NCBI RefSeq assembly: GCF_021191695.1
Contig: NZ_JAIWPT010000002.1
Span: 124,001 to 188,000, forward strand
Reading direction: 5' to 3'
Length of the DNA: 64,000 bases
Source of the DNA: Proluteimonas luteida
GTDB lineage: Bacteria; Pseudomonadota; Gammaproteobacteria; Xanthomonadales; Xanthomonadaceae
The position numbers and the translations under genes were made by a program. Positions 54,728 to 62,653 of the stretch are shown one piece after another (position 1 is the stretch's first letter; every line of letters begins with the position of its first letter). The notes beneath the pieces were generated by a model. The model saw only the letters and a program-made list of their open reading frames with translations, was not told the origin of the DNA and made no database searches.

Positions 54728-55360
54728 TCACACCAGCGCATCGGACGTCACCACCCGGCATCCGGGGCGCGCGTCGACGACCCCGTCGATCAGCGCCTGG
54801 GCGATGCGCCCGGCCGGGTTGATACGCAGCCGCCGTGGCAGCACCGGGCCAAGCACGCGCAACGCCACGGTCGCGACCCGCTCGCCGAGCCGGAAACTAT
54901 CGCGCCGGCCGCCGATCAGTCCGGGCCGGACCAGCAACAGCGAGGCGAAGCCCAGGCCTTCCAGCGCCGTCTCCAGCTCGCCCTTGACCCGGCTGTAGAA
55001 GATCCGCGAGCCGGCATCGGCGCCCGCCGCGGAATTGAGCGCATAGATGCGCGCGCCGTGGCGCAGCGCGAGTTGCGCGACCTGCAGCGGATAGTCGAAG
55101 TCCACGCGCCGGAACGCCGCCTGCGAGCCGGCGTCGCGGATCGTCGTGCCCAGCGTGCAGATCACCGCGTCGACCGCCCACCAGTCGGCGGCGTCGGGCA
55201 GCGCATCGAAATCGACGACCGGGTTGCGCAGTTTCGGATGCGGCGTCGTCAACGGCCGCCGCGTCGGCGCGACCACCGCGTCGATGCGCGGATCGGCCAG
55301 CAGCCCGGCCAGCACATGGCGCCCGACCAGCCCCGTCGCGCCGACAAGCAGGACCCGCAT
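54728..55360 (-). CDS. NAD(P)-binding Rossmann protein (atypical SDR)
   Basis: 210 residues. VLLVGATGLVGRHVLAGLLA is the dinucleotide-binding loop, GATGLVG. VICTLGTTIRDAGSQAAFRR and YSRVKGELE (a YxxxK pair with Tyr and Lys) follow, and RPGLIGG closes the sheet. The arrangement matches HTATIP2/oxidoreductase-like atypical short-chain dehydrogenases. Substrate unknown. The next gene on the strand begins 85 bases upstream of it; possible read-through. Confidence 0.88.
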   Translation of the reverse strand: MRVLLVGATGLVGRHVLAGLLADPRIDAVVAPTRRPLTTPHPKLRNPVVDFDALPDAADWWAVDAVICTLGTTIRDAGSQAAFRRVDFDYPLQVAQLALRHGARIYALNSAAGADAGSRIFYSRVKGELETALEGLGFASLLLVRPGLIGGRRDSFRLGERVATVALRVLGPVLPRRLRINPAGRIAQALIDGVVDARPGCRVVTSDALV

Positions 55361-55444
55361 CGCGTCTCTCCGGTTGCGCGGCGCCCGTTGCCGCAGCCGG
55401 CATCATCGCATCACGGGCGGCATGGCCGCGCCACGCTCGCGAGT

Positions 55445-55768
55445 TCAGCGCGCGTGGTGCATCCACAGGCAGTCCAGCGCGTCGAGCGCGATGTGCACCA
55501 GCAGGCCGATGCCCAGCAGGCGCGTGCGGCGCGGCACGGCCAGCGCCCCGTAGACCAGGATCGCCGGCGTCGTGTGCAGCGGATGGAAACCGATGCTGCA
55601 GCGGTCCGGCGCATAGACCGGATCGGCCAGCAGGTGATCGAGATCGATCAGCCAGCCCAGCAGCATCAGTACCCAGGCCCGCGCAAAGCGCTCGCGCCAG
55701 AACAGCCAGGCCAGCAATGCCGGCACGGCCGCATGCAGCAGCAGGTGGAGGATCGCGCGTGAACCCAT
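55445..55768 (-). CDS. DUF6122-like membrane protein
   Basis: 107 residues with three to four transmembrane segments. LHLLLHAAVPALLAWLF, WVLMLLGWLIDLDHLLADP, CSIGFHPLHTTPAILVYGAL, and IGLLVHIALDALDCLWMHH. Histidine/Asp pairs (DLDHLL, HPLHT, HIALDALD) recur at membrane borders, as in membrane-bound metal-dependent hydrolases of the YdjM kind, to which DUF6122 is related. Start ATG 55768. Function unknown. Confidence 0.82.
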   Translation of the reverse strand: MGSRAILHLLLHAAVPALLAWLFWRERFARAWVLMLLGWLIDLDHLLADPVYAPDRCSIGFHPLHTTPAILVYGALAVPRRTRLLGIGLLVHIALDALDCLWMHHAR

Positions 55769-56174
55769 GGGCCGGAGGGAGGATGCGGGGCCGGGCAGCA
55801 TAGCGTCGACAGCGGCGCGCCCGGCCACCCGCCGCCAGCGCGCCCGGGCGCGGCGCACGCGGGGTCCGGCGGCATCGACATCGCCGGTACGAAACATCAC
55901 GCCGGATGAATGCATTGAGTGCGTGCACGTTTTTGTGGCCTGCCATCCATGGCGGCCACCCTTCGGGCCATCGCTGACGCGATGTCAAAAACAGTTCCAG
56001 ACGGTTCTTTCACGTGTCATTGCGTATCGCGTCGCTAGCTTCGAACCATCTCCCGCCCTCCGTTGCCGCCATGCCTGCGATCCCGCCGCCCACCGCCCGA
56101 CGCCAGCGCACGACTGCAGTCCGCGCATCGCTGCCGCGTGCGCGACAGGCGGCCACCGCGGCGGAGTTGCCGAC
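55769..56174. other. Intergenic region with a dispersed repeat
   Basis: 406 bases. Apart from one copy of the dispersed repeat described at 44672 (here 55927-56010, opposite orientation) I find no gene. Frames crossing it have poor composition for real proteins. It must contain the promoter of the DUF6122 gene and of the small membrane protein at 56175. Confidence 0.6.
55927..56010. repeat. Dispersed intergenic repeat, second location
   Basis: Starts GTTTTTGTGGCCTGCCATCC, continues ATGGCGGCCACCCTTCGGGC, then CATCGCTGACGCGATGTC and AAAAACAGTTCCAGACGGTT. It is the reverse complement of the repeat at 44672-44782 over about 80 bases with only a few differences. No tandem part here. Confidence 0.8.
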
Positions 56175-56444
56175 ATGATCTCCGGGCGCGTGTTGTGGCG
56201 GACCTTGATGCTGCCGGCCTATACGCTGGCTGCGGGCGTGGTGTTCAGCGCCGCGTTCGCCCGGACCGATGACTCGATGCTGGCCTTTCTCGCGGGTTTC
56301 GCCGCCTGGCCGATGATCGTCGCCGGTGTCGTGGCGGCGGTGATGCTGGTCGCGGGCCTCGTGCGGATCGCACGCCTGCGTGCGCGCCGGCTGCGCGATG
56401 CGTCGTGCATCGACGCCCAAGGCGCATCCGCGGACGTCGGGTAG
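56175..56444 (+). CDS. Small two-helix membrane protein
   Basis: 89 residues with two hydrophobic helices (LMLPAYTLAAGVVFSAAF and MIVAGVVAAVMLVAGLV) separated by a short loop, and an Arg-rich C-terminus (RIARLRARRLRD), which suggests N-in/C-in topology. No family recognised. GCGGAGTTGCCGAC precedes ATG 56175 and provides GGAG. Moderately convincing as a gene. Confidence 0.58.
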   Translation: MISGRVLWRTLMLPAYTLAAGVVFSAAFARTDDSMLAFLAGFAAWPMIVAGVVAAVMLVAGLVRIARLRARRLRDASCIDAQGASADVG

Positions 56445-56607
56445 ACACGCTGCACGGCGCATCCACGCAGCGCAACGCCTGCGGACATCCCGCCTCCGGC
56501 GCCCGGGACTGCGGAGCGCCGCGGCGCCGCTGACCGCGAACGACGGTCTGCTGCCGATCCGGACATCCGCGGCGGTCGCGGCAGACGGGCGAATGACGCT
56601 CGGCTTT

Positions 56608-57201
56608 TCAGTCCTGCCAGCCCCACGGCGCCGGGGGCGCCGGCACCGGCCGCGACAGGTCGAAGTCCACCTGGAACCCGCGCGTGGTGCCGACCCGGTT
56701 CGCGGCATAGACGAAGCGCGTGCCCGGATGGATCTCGACCAGCCACGCACTGCGCAGGCCACTGCCGGGAATGACCCGGCGCGTGTGGTCGTCGGCCGGA
56801 AACATCTGCGCGTCCGCGCTGCCGGCGTTGCTGGTGGTACCGCCGTAGTGCGTCACCGCGTCGGCCGTGCCGTCTTCGTGGCGATGATCGTGGCTGAGCG
56901 TGATCGCATCTCCGGTGCGGGTGAACACCCAGGTCCGCGACAGGTCGTCGCCGACGGCCAGCGGCACCCGCACACGCGCCGGGGTGCAGTCGCGCACATG
57001 CATCGTCACCGGCTTGTCCCGGAAGGTGTCGTCGCCGTCGGGCGCGCGCACCAGCGTGCCGGCGTAGGCGTGGCCGCACAGTTGCTGCAGGCGCTGCCAC
57101 CAGGCATCGGTGCCGCCATCGCCGGACGCGTGCGCCGGAGGGCCGAACAGTGCGGCGGCGAACACGAGCGGAACGATGGCGTGGCGTTTAGGGCCTGTCA
57201 T
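56608..57201 (-). CDS. Exported protein of unknown function
   Basis: 197 residues. A signal peptide ends at PAHASG (residue 26). The mature part has two cysteines (LQQLCGHAYAGTLV, HVRDCTPARVRVPL) and strands with SRTWVFTRTGDAITLSHDHR, then THYGGTTSNAGSADAQMFPA, and ends in GFQVDFDLSRPVPAPP. The pattern matches conserved hypothetical secreted proteins of Bacteroidetes and Proteobacteria that I cannot name. The start codon ATGACAGGCCC lies inside the left arm of an inverted-repeat element (57191-57371), so the N-terminus may have been remodelled. Confidence 0.75.
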   Translation of the reverse strand: MTGPKRHAIVPLVFAAALFGPPAHASGDGGTDAWWQRLQQLCGHAYAGTLVRAPDGDDTFRDKPVTMHVRDCTPARVRVPLAVGDDLSRTWVFTRTGDAITLSHDHRHEDGTADAVTHYGGTTSNAGSADAQMFPADDHTRRVIPGSGLRSAWLVEIHPGTRFVYAANRVGTTRGFQVDFDLSRPVPAPPAPWGWQD

Positions 57202-57371
57202 CCATCGCCGGATGGTCCGCGCCGCGCACGTGCGTGTTCGCGGCAAGGCAGCGCGAGGAAGTGGACGTGCGTCCACGCCCGAGCAATGACGCAACAGCGG
57301 GCGCGCACGGGCGCGGCCCCCCGGGTTGGGCCTTGCCCAGCGCGCACTACCCGGCAATGGACGACAGGCCC
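57191..57371. repeat. Inverted-repeat element (MITE-like), 32-base arms
   Basis: 57191-57222 (GGGCCTGTCATCCATCGCCG...) and 57340-57371 are inverted repeats with about five mismatches in 32 bases, enclosing about 117 bases without coding potential. The outermost 9 bases (GGGCCTGTC) are identical. The left arm supplies the start codon of the exported-protein gene 56608-57201. Confidence 0.65.
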
Positions 57372-57617
57372 TTGTGTCTGCCCCCGACATGCGGATCTCC
57401 GGTCTGCCCTTGTGACGCAACAGGGTGGATGAGCGGGACGCCGCGCGCCACCCCGCTCCGTTCGGGGATCCGGCGCGGGCATGCCGTCGGACGGCCCGGC
57501 GCCGTCGTGGATCGGCCCCATGCGGCCGACGCGCGCGCCGGATTCCCGAGGTGTGCAAGGCCCGCCTGCCTCGCCCGGCCGGAAGTCCGGCGTCGGAGGC
57601 GTTGCCCCGCCCTGCGA
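57202..57617. other. Intergenic region made of repeats
   Basis: 416 bases between two minus-strand genes. Two repeat units (57191-57371 and 57511-57619) account for most of it. The remaining 140 bases show nothing I can name. Confidence 0.6.
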
Positions 57618-57619
57618 TC
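57511..57619. repeat. Dispersed intergenic repeat, copy 3 of 3
   Basis: ATCGGCCCCATGCGGCCGAC at 57511, then at 57590 GCGTCGGAGGCGTTGCCCCG followed by CCCTGCGATC. The order and spacing (about 110 bases overall) equal copies 1 and 2, although the middle is diverged. It runs into the last codon of the metalloprotease gene. Confidence 0.7.
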
Positions 57620-58604
57620 AAGTCTCGCCGGCAACGCGCGGCGTCCAGTCGCCATTGCCAAGCACGGCCGCCACCAGATGCGCGAGCGGGTAGCCCAGCG
57701 CCTCCGCGGCGCCCTCGCCCGCGTCCTGCCAATGCGCCTGCAACACGAAGGCCTGGAATGCGGCTTCGTCGCGGGCAGCCAGGGCCGTCGTCAGCCGGGC
57801 CAGATCGTAGGCCAGCTCGACGCCCTCGCCGGCGCTGTGGAATGCCTCGCCGGACCAGAACGCCTGGATCGTCTCCGCGTTCCACCACGCCGCATGGCGG
57901 GCGGCCATCTCCGCCGGACCGTACAGTGCCATGCGCGGATCAGCGAGACGCGGCAGCAGGGTCCGCTCGGTGTTGACCGCGATGCCTTCGTTGAGCCACG
58001 GCGGCAGTGGCAGGTGCGAGAGCAGCGCATGCGTCAGTTCGTGCACCACGACCGCTTCCAGCTCGTCGAGCGCATCGTGCCAGCTGGCGAAGTGTCCGTA
58101 GCCGTTGTCGATGAACACCCCGCTCGACATCGCGTGCTCGCCGCCATCGTCATGGTAGTGCGACAGGTAGTCGTAGTAGTCGTCCTGGGACGAGAAGAGC
58201 AGCACCACGAATGGACCGAAACCGGAATCCGACGCGAGCGGTCCAAGCCCGCCGCGGATCGCGCGCAGTGCCTGTTCGCACGACCTGAGCAGCAGCCCCG
58301 CCTCGCGCTCGCGCTGCGCGGACAACAGCAGGAAGTGCTTGCTGCCGCGCTGCGCATACGCCTGCGGCAAGGCTTCACCCAGCGCATCGAGCCATCCGCC
58401 CGCAGCCGCGGCCCAGTACGCATGGCGTTGCGCGTCGTCGCACGCTGGCGCCTCGGCAGCCGCGATGGCCTGCCAGTCCGGGATCGGCAGCCGTGTGCCG
58501 GGGATCCAGTGCATCTGGATCGTCGTGCGTACAGGTGCCGGGTCGCGCGCAGGCGGCGGCGTGGCAGGCGGTTTCCGGAAAAGCCACTTCAGCAAACTGT
58601 CCAT
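57618..58604 (-). CDS. Zinc metalloprotease-like protein (gluzincin)
   Basis: 328 residues. VVVHELTHALLSHLPLPP contains HExxH, and WLNEGIAV supplies the third ligand Glu, the gluzincin arrangement. Before it, FGPFVVLLFSSQDDYYDYLS and GVFIDNGYGHFASW resemble the DUF1570-like N-terminal part. There is no signal peptide; the short N-terminus MDSLLKWLFRKPP is basic and hydrophobic. ATG 58604 was chosen over upstream in-frame codons in a Pro/Arg-rich region. Likely an intracellular or membrane-associated peptidase; substrate unknown. Confidence 0.83.
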   Translation of the reverse strand: MDSLLKWLFRKPPATPPPARDPAPVRTTIQMHWIPGTRLPIPDWQAIAAAEAPACDDAQRHAYWAAAAGGWLDALGEALPQAYAQRGSKHFLLLSAQREREAGLLLRSCEQALRAIRGGLGPLASDSGFGPFVVLLFSSQDDYYDYLSHYHDDGGEHAMSSGVFIDNGYGHFASWHDALDELEAVVVHELTHALLSHLPLPPWLNEGIAVNTERTLLPRLADPRMALYGPAEMAARHAAWWNAETIQAFWSGEAFHSAGEGVELAYDLARLTTALAARDEAAFQAFVLQAHWQDAGEGAAEALGYPLAHLVAAVLGNGDWTPRVAGET

Positions 58605-58744
58605 CCCTGGCGTTGGCGCGGTGCGTTCGTCGATGCGGGTACGGGGCCGGGGGGCGCCGTTGCGCAACCCCCCGGCCCCGCGGGCAGTGCGTCCTCACCC
58701 CGCACGCGGATGAGGCGTCAGGCAACGCTTCCGTGGAGGAAGCC

Positions 58745-59239
58745 TCAGGCCTTCTTCGCCGCGCCCTTCTTCGCCGCGACGCTGCGCTTGACGGCCGCCT
58801 TCTTGGCGGTGGCCTTCTTCGCGACCTTCTTGACGGCCTTCTTCACCGCGGCCTTCTTGGCAGCGACTTTCTTGGCCGGCGCCTTCTTCGCGGCCGCCTT
58901 CTTGGCAGGGGCCTTCGTCGCGGTCTTCTTCGTCGCAGTCTTCTTGGCGGCCGCCTTCTTGCCGGCGCCCTTCTTCTTCAGCGCGGCAATCTCGGCCGAG
59001 GCGGCGGTCTTGGCGGCTTCGAGCTTCTTCTTTGCGGCGGACACGCGCTTGGTCACGGCCTTGGTGACCTTCTTGGCGCGGGCGCTGACGTCCTTCTCCG
59101 CCGTCTTGGCGGTCTTCTTCGCGGACTTCACCGCGGCCTTCGCTTTCTTCTTGACCGTGTTGCCGATGTCCTTGGCGGTTTCGGCCACGACTTCGGCCGC
59201 GTGGGTCAGGGTCTCGGTGACCCCGTTACCGTTACTCAT
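58745..59239 (-). CDS. Histone H1-like Lys/Ala-rich protein
   Basis: 164 residues. The N-terminal third (TETLTHAAEVVAETAKDIGN) is a helix of DUF883/YtxH type. The rest is a lysine/alanine tail of repeated AKK, TKK, PAKKAAAKK units with few other residues, very basic overall. Such tails bind DNA without sequence specificity, as in bacterial histone H1-like proteins (HctB, AlgP/AlgR3). In Pseudomonas AlgP affects alginate genes. GAGGACATCACC precedes ATG 59239. Length of the repeat tail is probably variable between strains. Confidence 0.85.
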   Translation of the reverse strand: MSNGNGVTETLTHAAEVVAETAKDIGNTVKKKAKAAVKSAKKTAKTAEKDVSARAKKVTKAVTKRVSAAKKKLEAAKTAASAEIAALKKKGAGKKAAAKKTATKKTATKAPAKKAAAKKAPAKKVAAKKAAVKKAVKKVAKKATAKKAAVKRSVAAKKGAAKKA

Positions 59240-59672
59240 GGTGATGTCCTCGTCAGTGAACAGTGAGCGGAGCCAGTCGCCCGCAGGCGAAATGTAGCGC
59301 GAACCAGGCGCGGTGGAAGCATATTTCCACGCGATGCCGGCGCGATCGGAGCGGACGTCGACGCCCCGGGCCAGGGGGACGCCGCAACGCCCCCCGCGGA
59401 GACGGGTATGCGGCGGGGGGCGCCCTGCAAGGCAGCCGTCGCCCCCGTGCAGCGGAGACCCGGATCCTTCGTCCGGATCGCGCGCAGGTCGCCGGGGCCC
59501 GGCGCGCGACGTTCCGGACTTCAACACCGATTCAAATGCCCGCGCCCACACTTGGCGCATGCCGGCCGCGGCCGCGCCGTCGCCGGTCCGTTCGACGGCA
59601 TTTGACGACAGCCGCCCGGGCTTCCACGCTTCGTGTCACGCCACATGCATGCCGACAGGGGATGATTTCCAC
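59240..59672. other. Intergenic region, nothing recognised
   Basis: 433 bases between the divergent histone-like and protease genes. It contains a Gly/Cys-poor run of GC-rich sequence with short palindromes (for example GGGGGGCGCC near 59418) but no RNA, operator or promoter that I can support. An in-frame extension of the protease frame to 59313 has no family match. Confidence 0.5.
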
Positions 59673-61100
59673 ATGCGCGCCAAATCCACACTCCTTGCCC
59701 TGGTCGCCGCCGCCGCGTTCGGCGGTTTCGCCGCGACCGCGATCCGCGACGTGGTCCAGCAGCCGGCCGGCGCCGCGCCTCCGGCGGCGCTCGCCGTGCC
59801 GACCCTCGCCGCGCTGCCGGCGGCCGTCGACGGCCAGCCGGTGCCTTCGCTGGCGCCGATGCTCCGCCAGGTCACGCCGTCGGTGGTGTCGGTGCACACC
59901 AAGCAGCGCGTGCGGGTCAGCCCGTTCGGCAACGACCCGTTCTTCCGCCGGATGTTCCCGGAGCTGTCGCAGGAGCGCATCAACGAGTCGCTGGGCTCGG
60001 GCGTGATCGTCGACGCGGCGCAGGGCTACGTGCTGACCAACCACCACGTCATCGAAGGTGCCGACGACGTGTCGGTGACGCTGGCCGACGGCCGCACCCT
60101 GGAAGCGGAATTCGTCGGCTCCGACGCCGACACCGACGTCGCCCTGATGCGCATCCAGGCCGACAACCTGACCGCGATCCCGCTGGCGCGCGACGGCGAA
60201 CTGCAGGTCGGCGACTTCGTCGTCGCGGTCGGCAACCCGTTCGGTTTCAGCCAGACCGTGACCTCGGGCATCGTCTCGGCGGTCGGGCGCAGCAACGTGC
60301 CCGGCGTCGGCTTCCAGAACTTCATCCAGACCGACGCGTCGATCAACCCGGGCAACTCCGGCGGCGCGCTGGTCAACCTGCGCGGCGAACTGGTCGGCGT
60401 CAACACCGCCAGCTTCAACACCCGCGGCAGCATGGCCGGCAACATCGGCCTCGGCTTCGCGATCCCGATCGGCCTGGCCCAGAACGTGATGACCCAGCTG
60501 GCGACCACCGGCAGCGTGCAGCGCGGCACCCTGGGCATCGACACCCAGACGGTCGATGCGCGGATCGCGCAGGGCCTGGGCCTGGACACGCCGCGCGGCG
60601 CGATCGTCACGCGCGTCTACGGCGACTCACCGGCGGCCGCCGCCGGGCTGCGCACCGGCGACGTGGTGACCGCCGCCAACGGCCAGCGGATCGACAGCAG
60701 CGATGCGCTGCGCAACTTCCAGGGCCTGCAGTCGCTGGATGCGCAGGTGACGCTGGACGTGCTGCGCGACGGCAAGCCGGTGAAGATCGAAACCCGCCTG
60801 CGCGCACTGCCGCGCGACGGCGCCAGCTTCGACCCGCGCCTGGCCGGCGCGATGTTCGCCGACATTCCCGAGGCAGTGCGCCGGCAGAACGCGCGCGTGG
60901 CCGGCGTGCTGGTCGAAAAGGTGGACAGCGGCAGCCGCGCGCAGCAGAGTGGACTGCGCGATGGCGACCTGATCCTGGCGGCCAACAGCGGCGAATTCCG
61001 CGACCTTGCCGGCTTCCGCGATTCGCTGGCCGGTCGCCCGTCCGATCTGGTGCTGCGCATTTCACGCCGTGGACGCATCTATGACGTGATCATGCGTTGA
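59673..61100 (+). CDS. Do-family periplasmic serine protease (DegP/DegQ/MucD)
   Basis: 475 residues. An N-terminal hydrophobic signal (LLALVAAAAFGGFAATAI) is followed by a trypsin-like domain with His in GYVLTNHHVIEGADDV, Asp in GSDADTDVALMRI, and Ser in DASINPGNSGGALVN. Two PDZ domains follow (from IDTQTVDARIAQGLGLD and from GVLVEKVDSGSRAQQSGLRD). It degrades or refolds misfolded envelope proteins. ATG 59673 is chosen; ATG 59649 is also in frame. No rpoE-rseA genes precede it, so it is not in a mucD operon. Confidence 0.96.
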   Translation: MRAKSTLLALVAAAAFGGFAATAIRDVVQQPAGAAPPAALAVPTLAALPAAVDGQPVPSLAPMLRQVTPSVVSVHTKQRVRVSPFGNDPFFRRMFPELSQERINESLGSGVIVDAAQGYVLTNHHVIEGADDVSVTLADGRTLEAEFVGSDADTDVALMRIQADNLTAIPLARDGELQVGDFVVAVGNPFGFSQTVTSGIVSAVGRSNVPGVGFQNFIQTDASINPGNSGGALVNLRGELVGVNTASFNTRGSMAGNIGLGFAIPIGLAQNVMTQLATTGSVQRGTLGIDTQTVDARIAQGLGLDTPRGAIVTRVYGDSPAAAAGLRTGDVVTAANGQRIDSSDALRNFQGLQSLDAQVTLDVLRDGKPVKIETRLRALPRDGASFDPRLAGAMFADIPEAVRRQNARVAGVLVEKVDSGSRAQQSGLRDGDLILAANSGEFRDLAGFRDSLAGRPSDLVLRISRRGRIYDVIMR

Positions 61101-61179
61101 CACCCCCTGCTCGACACGTCTTCAGGTTGACTACATTCCAGCCGCGGGTTCGTGCGGCACCCACTCAGGAGTAACGACG

Positions 61180-61539
61180 ATGACCCCCACTTCGACCGAT
61201 GCAGTGAAGAACAACCTCGGCGAGGCCGGCTCGCACCTGGCCCAGGCCGCGCGCGACGCGGGCAGCGCGGTGCGCAATGCCGCCGACGTGGCCGCCGACG
61301 AGCTGAAGCTCGGCAAGGCCAGCGTCAAGGCCGACCTGGCCGACTCGGCGATCGCCGGCCTGGCCGCGTTCGAGGAAGGCGGCGCGGCCGCCAAGGAACA
61401 GGTCGATGCACTGATGGACAAGGGACGCGACCTCGTCGACAGCGCGGCCGATTTGATCCGCGAGCGCCCGCTCGCCTCGTTCGGCGTGGCCTTCGCGGCC
61501 GGCTGGATCATCGCCAAGCTCGCGCGCAGCAGCAAGTAA
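61180..61539 (+). CDS. DUF883 (ElaB/YqjD-like) protein
   Basis: 119 residues. A long amphipathic Ala-rich helix (LAQAARDAGSAVRNAADVAA, then a second one with EQVDALMDKGRDLVDSAADL) ends in one C-terminal membrane helix (PLASFGVAFAAGWIIAKLA), with the ERPLAS preceding motif of the DUF883 family. Escherichia coli homologues ElaB and YqjD anchor ribosomes to the inner membrane in stationary phase. First of three linked genes like yqjD-yqjE-yqjK. Confidence 0.9.
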   Translation: MTPTSTDAVKNNLGEAGSHLAQAARDAGSAVRNAADVAADELKLGKASVKADLADSAIAGLAAFEEGGAAAKEQVDALMDKGRDLVDSAADLIRERPLASFGVAFAAGWIIAKLARSSK

Positions 61540-61551
61540 GCCGGTCGCTGC

Positions 61552-62085
61552 ATGACCGGACCCGACCCCGGCACTGCCCCGGACGAGCGGCCCGCCAGCG
61601 CGGCGGGCCGTGCGCCGGGCGAGACGCCACATCTGGACGAGAGCGTGCGCCGCGTCCGTGCGGCGGGCAAGGAAACCCTCGACTCCGGCCTGGACAGCCT
61701 GCGCGCGTTGCGCAAGCTGGCTTCGGCCGATTTCGCCCTGGCCCGCAGCGCGCTGGGCCGCGCGATCGCCTGGTGCGCGATCGCGGTGGTGTTCGGTGCC
61801 TCGGCGTGGCTGCTGGCGATGGCCGCCGCGGTCGCGCTGCTGCAGGCATGGGGGCTGTCGTGGCTGGCGGCGATCGCCATTCCCACGCTGCTGAGTGTCG
61901 TCGCCACCGGCGTCGCCGCCTGGCGCGTGTCGGTGTTCTTCGACTACGCCGGCATGCATGCCACCCGTCGCCAACTCGCCCGGCTGGGCCTGTTCAGCGA
62001 GAACGACGACGAGGAAGACGAGGGCAGCGTGCCCGCGCCTTCCGCGGACGCAGCGGCCGCATCCGCGGCATCGGATCGGCGATGA
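61552..62085 (+). CDS. YqjE-like (Phage_holin_3_6) membrane protein
   Basis: 177 residues. Two transmembrane helices (AIAWCAIAVVFGASAWLLAM and LSWLAAIAIPTLLSVVATGV), preceded by a helical segment (ESVRRVRAAGKETLDSGLDS) and followed by an acidic tail (SENDDEEDEGSVPAPSADAA). This is the DUF1469/YqjE family, which some databases label phage holin. There is no phage context. It is 12 bases after the DUF883 stop and overlaps the next gene by ATGA. Confidence 0.85.
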   Translation: MTGPDPGTAPDERPASAAGRAPGETPHLDESVRRVRAAGKETLDSGLDSLRALRKLASADFALARSALGRAIAWCAIAVVFGASAWLLAMAAAVALLQAWGLSWLAAIAIPTLLSVVATGVAAWRVSVFFDYAGMHATRRQLARLGLFSENDDEEDEGSVPAPSADAAAASAASDRR

Positions 62086-62624
62086 ATTTCGAAGGCCTGA
62101 AATCGCGGGTCGAACGCGCCGAGTCGCTGGTCGACGGCCGCCTGTCGCAGACCGGCGATCGCTATGCCGCGCTCAAGCTGAGCTGGCGCGAGGCCTGGAC
62201 GCCGCCGCGGATCATCCTTGCCGGCCTGATCGCCGGTTTCGTCACCGGCCGTTCCCAGCCGCGCGACGCGCTGCAGAAGCTCGGCAAGCTCGGCGGTCCC
62301 AAGTCGATCCAGCTGGTGACGTCGATCGCGAGCATGCTCACGTCGATGCAGGCGGCCTACGCGGCGGCCACCGCGGAGAAGGCGGCGGACACTGCCGACG
62401 ACGCGGCGAACGACGTCCAGGACGCGGCCGCGACCGTGCAGCAGGAAGCGCAGGCGCCGGGTCCGGCAACGGGAACCGCGGCACCATCGCAGGCGGCCCC
62501 GTCTACGACGCCCGAGGTACCCGACGACGCGCCGCGTCCCGACCGCAATCGTCCGGATCCCGCGCTCACCGCGCAGCCGCCACCGGCGGAAGCCGCCACC
62601 GACGTTTCCGAACCCGAGCGCTGA
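62082..62624 (+). CDS. YqjK-like protein of the DUF883 cluster
   Basis: 180 residues. A basic N-terminal helix (FEGLKSRVERAESLVDGRLS) and a hydrophobic segment around PRIILAGLIAGFVTG precede Ala-rich helices (TSMQAAYAAATAEKAADTAD) and a Pro/Ala/Asp-rich tail. Sequence does not prove a family; position after DUF883 and YqjE-like genes, with ATGA coupling, is the basis for the name. The three proteins probably work together at the inner membrane in stress or stationary phase. Confidence 0.7.
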   Translation: MNFEGLKSRVERAESLVDGRLSQTGDRYAALKLSWREAWTPPRIILAGLIAGFVTGRSQPRDALQKLGKLGGPKSIQLVTSIASMLTSMQAAYAAATAEKAADTADDAANDVQDAAATVQQEAQAPGPATGTAAPSQAAPSTTPEVPDDAPRPDRNRPDPALTAQPPPAEAATDVSEPER

Positions 62625-62653
62625 GGCGGCACCCCGCCGTCCAGACCACACGA

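Noticed and set aside
59500..59672. RpoE/AlgU promoter before the Do-type protease
   Set aside because: GGACTTC and a later TCAAA look suggestive, but the spacing is far from the 16-17 bases needed.
61552..62085. Prophage holin
   Set aside because: The phage-holin family label applies to YqjE-like proteins. There are no lysis, structural or integrase genes nearby, and the neighbours match the yqjD-yqjE-yqjK cluster.
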